Origin: Clostridiales bacterium
GTDB taxonomy: Bacteria; Bacillota; Clostridia; Tissierellales; Sedimentibacteraceae
Assembly (NCBI GenBank): GCA_003487955.1
Contig: DNNJ01000198.1
Span: forward strand, 1 to 9,737
Length of the DNA: 9,737 nucleotides
Direction of reading: 5' to 3'
The notes below the pieces were generated by a model that saw nothing but the letters and a program-made list of their open reading frames with translations, did no database searches and was not told the origin of the DNA. Shown here piece after piece: positions 6,079 through 9,737 of the stretch; positions within the stretch are counted from its first letter, which is position 1; every line of letters begins with the position of its first letter. A program made the position numbers and the translations under genes.

Positions 6079-7374
6079 ATGACAAACCATAAAATTATTT
6101 TTGGCGATAGCCGTTCATTAAATCATATAAAAGACAAGTCGGTACAATTAATTATTACTTCACCACCTTATTGGCAATTGAAAGACTATGGAGTAGAAGA
6201 TCAAATTGGGTTTAATGATAACTATGAAGAGTATATCAACAATCTAAATCTTGTTTGGCAAGAGTGTAATCGTGTACTTGCAGATGGATGCAGGCTCTGT
6301 ATCAATATAGGCGATCAATTTGCTCGTTCGGTTTATTATGGACGCTATAAAGTAATACCTATTCGTACTGAAATAATCAGGTTTTGTGAAACATTAGGAA
6401 TGGATTATATGGGTGCCATTATATGGCAAAAAACTACTACAATGAATACATCCGGTGGCGGTGTCGTAATGGGAAGTTTTCCATATCCACGCAACGGTAT
6501 TTTGAAAATAGACTATGAATTTATTCTATTGTTTAAGAAATTAGGTACTGCACCTAAACCTAGTCCCAAGCAAAAAGAATTGTCTGCAATGACAAAAGAA
6601 GAATGGAACCAATATTTCTCATCTCATTGGAATTTCAGCGGTGTAAAGCAAAATGGACATATTGCTATGTTTCCTGAAGAATTACCAAAAAGACTAATTA
6701 AAATGTTTTCTTTTGTTGGCGAAACAGTGTTCGACCCATTTGCGGGAAGTGGCACAACATCATTAGCAGCAAAACATCTTAGCAGAAACTCAATTGGATA
6801 TGAAATTAATAAAGAATTTGCACCTATAATTAAGGACAAACTTTGTAGTGAACAGCTTTCTTTATATGAGGATGCTTCCGTAATATTTAAAGAAGATAAA
6901 ACAGAGAGATTACCATCATTTGAGACTTTACCTTATATATTTAAAGATCCGCATAAGATGGATAAAAAAATTGATGTAAAGAAACTTCAATTTGGTTCAA
7001 AAATTGACAAAATTCAAGATAGAGGAGAAGAAACATTCTCTGTTAAAGAAGTTATATCACCTGCAAAAATACTATTAAGCAACGGATTACAAGTTAAGCT
7101 GATTGGCGTAAAAGAGAAGGAAGGTTTTTCAGAACAAGCTATTGATTTTTTAAAAGATAAATTTAATAAAAGAAGAGTATTTCTAAAATATGACAAAGAT
7201 AAGTATACTAATGATAATTCTCTTCTGTGTTATGTGTATCTTGATAATAAAACCTTCGTAAATAACCATTTAGTGCGAACAGGTTATGTGGATGTTGATA
7301 CTGAGTCTGAATATAGATATAAGAATAAATTTATGGAGGCAATAAGAAATGGCAAAGGAATGGGTATTAAATAG
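6079..7374 (+). CDS. Beta-class DNA methyltransferase (N4-cytosine type) with C-terminal SNase-like domain
   Basis: This would transfer methyl from S-adenosylmethionine to a base in the MjaI-type site, protecting host DNA. Motif IV TSPPYW (residues 27-32) comes first and the AdoMet-binding motif I FDPFAGSGTT (218-227, followed by GYEIN) comes last, the beta-class order. SPPY is typical of N4-cytosine enzymes, though N6-adenine cannot be excluded. After about residue 260 there is an extension of 170 residues. Its end (about 319-430: VKEVISPAK, VKLIGVKEKEG, LLCYVYLDN, VNNHLVRTGYVDVD) resembles a staphylococcal nuclease fold. Aligned by eye, nuclease Asp21, Arg35, Asp40 and Arg87 are Ala329, Lys340, Lys345 and Ser381; only Glu43 (Glu348) is kept, so it is probably a non-catalytic DNA-binding domain. 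GGAGG lies 7 bases before the ATG. The gene overlaps the MjaI-family endonuclease gene by 26 bases. Known MjaI-type partners methylate CTAG. Confidence 0.88.
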   Translation: MTNHKIIFGDSRSLNHIKDKSVQLIITSPPYWQLKDYGVEDQIGFNDNYEEYINNLNLVWQECNRVLADGCRLCINIGDQFARSVYYGRYKVIPIRTEIIRFCETLGMDYMGAIIWQKTTTMNTSGGGVVMGSFPYPRNGILKIDYEFILLFKKLGTAPKPSPKQKELSAMTKEEWNQYFSSHWNFSGVKQNGHIAMFPEELPKRLIKMFSFVGETVFDPFAGSGTTSLAAKHLSRNSIGYEINKEFAPIIKDKLCSEQLSLYEDASVIFKEDKTERLPSFETLPYIFKDPHKMDKKIDVKKLQFGSKIDKIQDRGEETFSVKEVISPAKILLSNGLQVKLIGVKEKEGFSEQAIDFLKDKFNKRRVFLKYDKDKYTNDNSLLCYVYLDNKTFVNNHLVRTGYVDVDTESEYRYKNKFMEAIRNGKGMGIK

Positions 7375-7984
7375 TGCAACAAACAGATTTCAACTAAACT
7401 TTAAACGAAATGTTGGGGCTACTTCTGAATCAATTAGGAAATGCGCTCCCAAATCACTCGAAGAATGGCAAGATTACTATTTTGAAAATGTTCGTACAAA
7501 AGAACACATCATTGAGTTAGGAAAAAAACTTTATGTGAAAATTACGGAAGTTCTTATTGCTGAAATAGATGAAATAACAGAAGAGGATTGTATTAACTAT
7601 ATTAAAGAGTTGGTAATTGATAGGACATACGATGGATACGTTAGAGAGATAAAGACTATTTATGAACAGTTGCAGGAAATATTAAATGTTAAGATTTCAC
7701 CAGCTCCGGATAAATGGGACAGACTGTATAATGTTGATTTTTATATTGAAATTAATGGAAAATATATTGGTTTACAAATAAAGCCTGTATCACAAGTATC
7801 AAGCATACCGCAAATATTTAAGGAAAAAGAAATTCAGCATAATACACATATACAATTCAAAGAAGAATATGGCGGAAATGTGTTTTATATTTACTCATAT
7901 AAATCCGGTGACAAAAAAATAATTGCAAACACTGAGGTGATTATAGAAATTCAAAACGAAATTACACGCCTTGAATCTCTCTAA
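7349..7984 (+). CDS. MjaI-family type II restriction endonuclease
   Basis: The 211-residue product resembles the MjaI family, whose type enzyme from Methanocaldococcus jannaschii cuts CTAG. The conserved N terminus KEWVLNSATNRFQLNFKRNV (3-22) is followed by SESIRKCAPKSLEEWQDYYF (26-45). The likely catalytic core is DKWDRLYNVDFYIEINGKYI (121-140) leading into GLQIKP (141-146): Asp130 with Gln143-x-Lys145, a PD-(D/E)xK variant with Gln in place of the acidic residue. The ATG at 7349 has GGAGG 9 bases upstream, inside the methyltransferase gene, and the two genes overlap by 26 bases in different frames, so the endonuclease can only be made from an mRNA that also encodes its methylase. That is a common safety arrangement. 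No frameshift or stop is seen, so the pair looks intact. No terminator is obvious before the next promoter. Confidence 0.85.
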   Translation: MAKEWVLNSATNRFQLNFKRNVGATSESIRKCAPKSLEEWQDYYFENVRTKEHIIELGKKLYVKITEVLIAEIDEITEEDCINYIKELVIDRTYDGYVREIKTIYEQLQEILNVKISPAPDKWDRLYNVDFYIEINGKYIGLQIKPVSQVSSIPQIFKEKEIQHNTHIQFKEEYGGNVFYIYSYKSGDKKIIANTEVIIEIQNEITRLESL

Positions 7985-8048
7985 TATAGATAAAGTAATA
8001 TGTGCGTATGCCCTAATACCATTATTTGTTGTACAATGTTTGTCATAT

Positions 8049-8076
8049 TTGATAATAGTTGTACATATTTTATAAT
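8049..8076 (+). promoter_or_regulatory. Promoter for the ylmC/ymxH-like gene
   Basis: TTGATA (8049-8054), a 16-base spacer and TATAAT (8071-8076) give a good vegetative-type promoter 25 bases before the TTG start. GTTGTACA occurs twice at 30-base spacing (8028-8035 and 8058-8065), the second copy inside the spacer and the first in a TTGTACAA palindrome, so a repressor could bind here. Because the island separates the gene from sigG, this promoter would be its main source of transcription. Confidence 0.6.
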
Positions 8077-8100
8077 ATATAGGGGTAAGGTGGTGATGTT

Positions 8101-8385
8101 TTGACTAATTATTGGGACTTAGCTGAAAAGGATGTTGTTAATATAAAAAACGGCGAAGTTATAGGCAGGTTTGACGATGTAGAAATAGATACGCGAAAGG
8201 GCAAAATTACAGCTTTTTATATAGAGGAAGCAAGCAAGTTTATGGGAATGCTTGGCAAAACAAAACCTAAGAGAATACGATGGGAAGAAATACTAAAAAT
8301 CGGCATGGATGTAATAATTGTTAATGTTGATGATGACAAGAATAACAAACAAATTAAGGATATGTTAGAATATCGAGAAGCTTAA
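8101..8385 (+). CDS. YlmC/YmxH family PRC-barrel sporulation protein
   Basis: The 94-residue protein has a single PRC-barrel-like domain: WDLAEKDVVNIKNGEVIGRF (residues 5-24), DDVEIDTRKGKITAFYIEE (25-43), then RIRWEEILKIGMDVIIVNVD (79-ish region near the C terminus of the domain). The YlmC/YmxH group is small, conserved in spore formers and of unclear biochemical role; B. subtilis ylmC lies near sigG and ymxH elsewhere. The start is a TTG, supported by AAGGTGG 7 bases upstream; the ATG at 8095 runs into a stop after two codons. Its place here, on the same strand as spoIIGA-sigE-sigG but about 5.8 kb away, marks it as the original right neighbour of sigG. It converges with dxr, with a hairpin between them. 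Confidence 0.85.
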   Translation: MTNYWDLAEKDVVNIKNGEVIGRFDDVEIDTRKGKITAFYIEEASKFMGMLGKTKPKRIRWEEILKIGMDVIIVNVDDDKNNKQIKDMLEYREA

Positions 8386-8392
8386 GTATTTT

Positions 8393-8450
8393 AGGGATGG
8401 ACCTTGGGGTGATTGTTTTAGCACTCAAAGGTCCGTTTCCAGAATCCCTT
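8393..8450. terminator. Inverted repeat between the convergent ylmC-like gene and dxr
   Basis: GGACCTT (8399-8405) pairs perfectly with AAGGTCC (8428-8434), extended by A-T and G-U pairs to either side. A second pairing is possible between AGGGAT (8393-8398) and ATCCCT (8444-8449). It lies between two convergent stop codons, so it could end transcription from both sides, but neither side has a long T run. The arms belong to the GGGGACGGACCTT repeat type also seen at 2313, so it may be a dispersed palindromic repeat doing terminator duty. The last codons of dxr (GGACGGTGA) abut it. Confidence 0.55.
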
Positions 8451-8451
8451 G

Positions 8452-9612
8452 TCACCGTCCACTACTTATCAATTTTATCACCATTTGTTTTGCAAATTCT
8501 TCTGCCTGGAGGATTGTTTCTATTGAATCGATTTCTGCAGGGGTGTGGCTTAACATAACTTTTTCGTTTATGTTTCCTATATCGAGGAAACTTATTTTTT
8601 TGTCTAAAAATAGTTTGACGCATGCTTCGTTTGATGCATTTAAAACTGCAGGCATGGTGCCGCCTGCTCTTAGAGCTTCAAACGCTAAAGATAAGCATTT
8701 GAATGTAGATAAATCAGGTTTTTCAAAGGTTAAATTACCAATATCAGATAGAGACAGGCTTTTGTAGCTGTTTTCCATGCGATTTGGATAAAACAGCGCA
8801 AATTGTATGGGGATGCGCATATCAGGAAGCCCAAGCTGTGCAATGGTTGAATGGTCAATAAATTCAACTCCAGAATGTATAATGCTTTGAGGGTGAACAA
8901 TAACTTCAATTTGCTCCTGCCCTATATCAAATAAAAATTTGGCTTCAATTACTTCCAAACCCTTATTCATTAATGTGGCGGAATCTATGGTTATTTTTTT
9001 GCCCATTGACCAATTAGGATGTTTGAGGGCATCTTCAACAGTAACGGTTTCAAGGAATTCTTCATTTTTTCCTCTAAAAGGGCCTCCTGATGCAGTCAAC
9101 AATATTTTATTGACTGCTTTGTTTTCATTTGCCATAAGGCATTGGAAGATAGCGCTGTGCTCGCTGTCAACGGGAAGTATGGGTGCATTGTGTTTTTTTG
9201 ATAAATTCATTATGTAATCACCACCTGTTACCAATGTTTCCTTATTGGCAAGGGCTATTGTTTTTCCCTTTTTTATTGCTGCAACAGTGGGCTTAAGACC
9301 AATCATTCCGGATATGGCAGTAACAATTATTTCGCTCTTTTCATATTCTGCGACGGAAATCAAGCCTTCCATGCTTGAAACGACTTCTGTCTTTATATGG
9401 GAAGGAAGCATTTTTTTTAATTTCAGAGCGTTATTGTCATCCATCACACAGCAAAGCTCGGGAGTAAATTCTATTATTTGCTTTTTTAAACGCTCAATAT
9501 TATTATTTCCGGAAATTGCACAAACTGAAATTTTATCGGAATGTTCACGTACAATATCCAAGGTTTGGGTTCCGATTGAACCGGTGGAACCAAGTATACT
9601 GATATATTTCAT
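8452..9612 (-). CDS. dxr: 1-deoxy-D-xylulose 5-phosphate reductoisomerase
   Basis: Dxr converts 1-deoxy-D-xylulose 5-phosphate to 2-C-methyl-D-erythritol 4-phosphate with NADPH and a divalent metal, the committed step of the MEP isoprenoid pathway. At 386 residues it has normal length. The NADPH-binding loop GSTGSIG (8-14), LANKETLVTGG (121-131), metal-binding DSEHSAIFQ (Asp149, Glu151), TASGGPFRG (173-181), the flexible-loop HPNWSMG (198-204), DSATLMNKGLEVIEA (210-224, metal ligand Glu220) and HPQSIIHSGVEF (240-251) are all intact. The start is supported by AAGGAG 6 bases before the ATG. In many Firmicutes dxr lies in a run with cdsA and rseP. Here nothing follows it downstream on its strand and about 125 non-coding bases precede it, so it appears to stand alone, at least within this window. 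Confidence 0.97.
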   Translation of the reverse strand: MKYISILGSTGSIGTQTLDIVREHSDKISVCAISGNNNIERLKKQIIEFTPELCCVMDDNNALKLKKMLPSHIKTEVVSSMEGLISVAEYEKSEIIVTAISGMIGLKPTVAAIKKGKTIALANKETLVTGGDYIMNLSKKHNAPILPVDSEHSAIFQCLMANENKAVNKILLTASGGPFRGKNEEFLETVTVEDALKHPNWSMGKKITIDSATLMNKGLEVIEAKFLFDIGQEQIEVIVHPQSIIHSGVEFIDHSTIAQLGLPDMRIPIQFALFYPNRMENSYKSLSLSDIGNLTFEKPDLSTFKCLSLAFEALRAGGTMPAVLNASNEACVKLFLDKKISFLDIGNINEKVMLSHTPAEIDSIETILQAEEFAKQMVIKLISSGR

Positions 9613-9665
9613 AATTGCTCCTTATTTTCATGATCTGATACTTTCATATGCTATTTTAACATATT

Positions 9666-9693
9666 ACTATAATGTTGAAAAGATAATATTCAA
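9666..9693 (-). promoter_or_regulatory. Possible sigma-A promoter for dxr
   Basis: On the minus strand TTGAAT (9693-9688), a 16-base spacer and TATAGT (9671-9666) lie about 54 bases upstream of the dxr ATG. A second -10-like TAAAAT at 9658-9653 has no good partner. The 125 bases upstream of dxr show no reading frame that looks like a gene, so a promoter is expected here. Confidence 0.5.
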
Positions 9694-9737
9694 TGATGAG
9701 ATCTCGCAGTCTCGTTCACCAATTTATAATATTTGGG

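Noticed and set aside
6079..7374. Reading the methyltransferase gene as a fusion with an active thermonuclease
   Set aside because: The SNase-like part lacks the residues matching Asp21, Arg35, Asp40 and Arg87, so activity is unlikely.
2319..9086. Distribution of GGNCC (four sites seen: near 2319, 8399, 8430 and 9079) as evidence of TdeIII-type avoidance in the island
   Set aside because: In DNA this AT-rich only a few sites are expected over the island, so their absence there is not informative.
8528..9217. Plus-strand open frames opposite dxr
   Set aside because: They are antisense shadows of a complete, strongly conserved dxr gene.

Overview
The window comes from a low-GC, endospore-forming Firmicute, most likely a member of the Clostridia. 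It opens in spoIIGA and continues with sigE and sigG, the conserved cluster for the mother-cell and late forespore sigma factors. On the far side it has a YlmC/YmxH-type PRC-barrel gene and then, convergent on the minus strand, dxr of the MEP isoprenoid pathway. Genus and species cannot be read from the sequence. The first 64 bases form a near-perfect foldback, which suggests a contig end, so the start of spoIIGA should be treated with caution.

Layout: 3-2276 sporulation block (spoIIGA partial, sigE, sigG), with a very good sigma-F-type promoter in front of sigG. 2277-3170 is about 0.9 kb without a convincing gene; it holds a terminator and a nest of inverted repeats. 3171-4451 is a two-gene unit: a protein combining an AbiEi-like N-terminal part with a Vsr/DUF559-like nuclease fold, followed by a GNAT acetyltransferase. 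4663-5694 is a TdeIII-family type II restriction endonuclease. 5695-6078 is a gap with a terminator, a second copy of a 78-bp hairpin repeat, a folded GC-richer stretch and a promoter. 6079-7984 is a beta-class SPPY DNA methyltransferase overlapping a MjaI-family restriction endonuclease. 8101-8385 is the ylmC/ymxH-like gene and 8452-9612 (minus) is dxr.

In Bacillus subtilis, and as far as I recall in clostridia, ylmC-like genes lie close downstream of sigG. The stretch of about 5.8 kb between them here is therefore best read as an accessory defence island inserted into the sporulation cluster. I see no integrase, transposase, tRNA or rRNA gene, and no CRISPR array. Signs of foreign origin are very AT-rich coding in the TdeIII gene, a differently composed nuclease gene, and two 78-bp hairpin elements bracketing the first half of the island.

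The most interesting points are these. (1) Two restriction endonucleases of different families share one visible methyltransferase. (2) A 38-bp promoter block is duplicated in front of the TdeIII gene and the methyltransferase gene (34/38 identical, with matching -35, 17-bp spacer and extended -10), which suggests matched expression. (3) The methyltransferase carries a C-terminal staphylococcal-nuclease-like domain that appears to have lost most catalytic residues. (4) CTAG, the site recognised by MjaI, occurs only twice in the 9.7 kb by my reading. All family assignments were made by eye from motifs; no database search was run.
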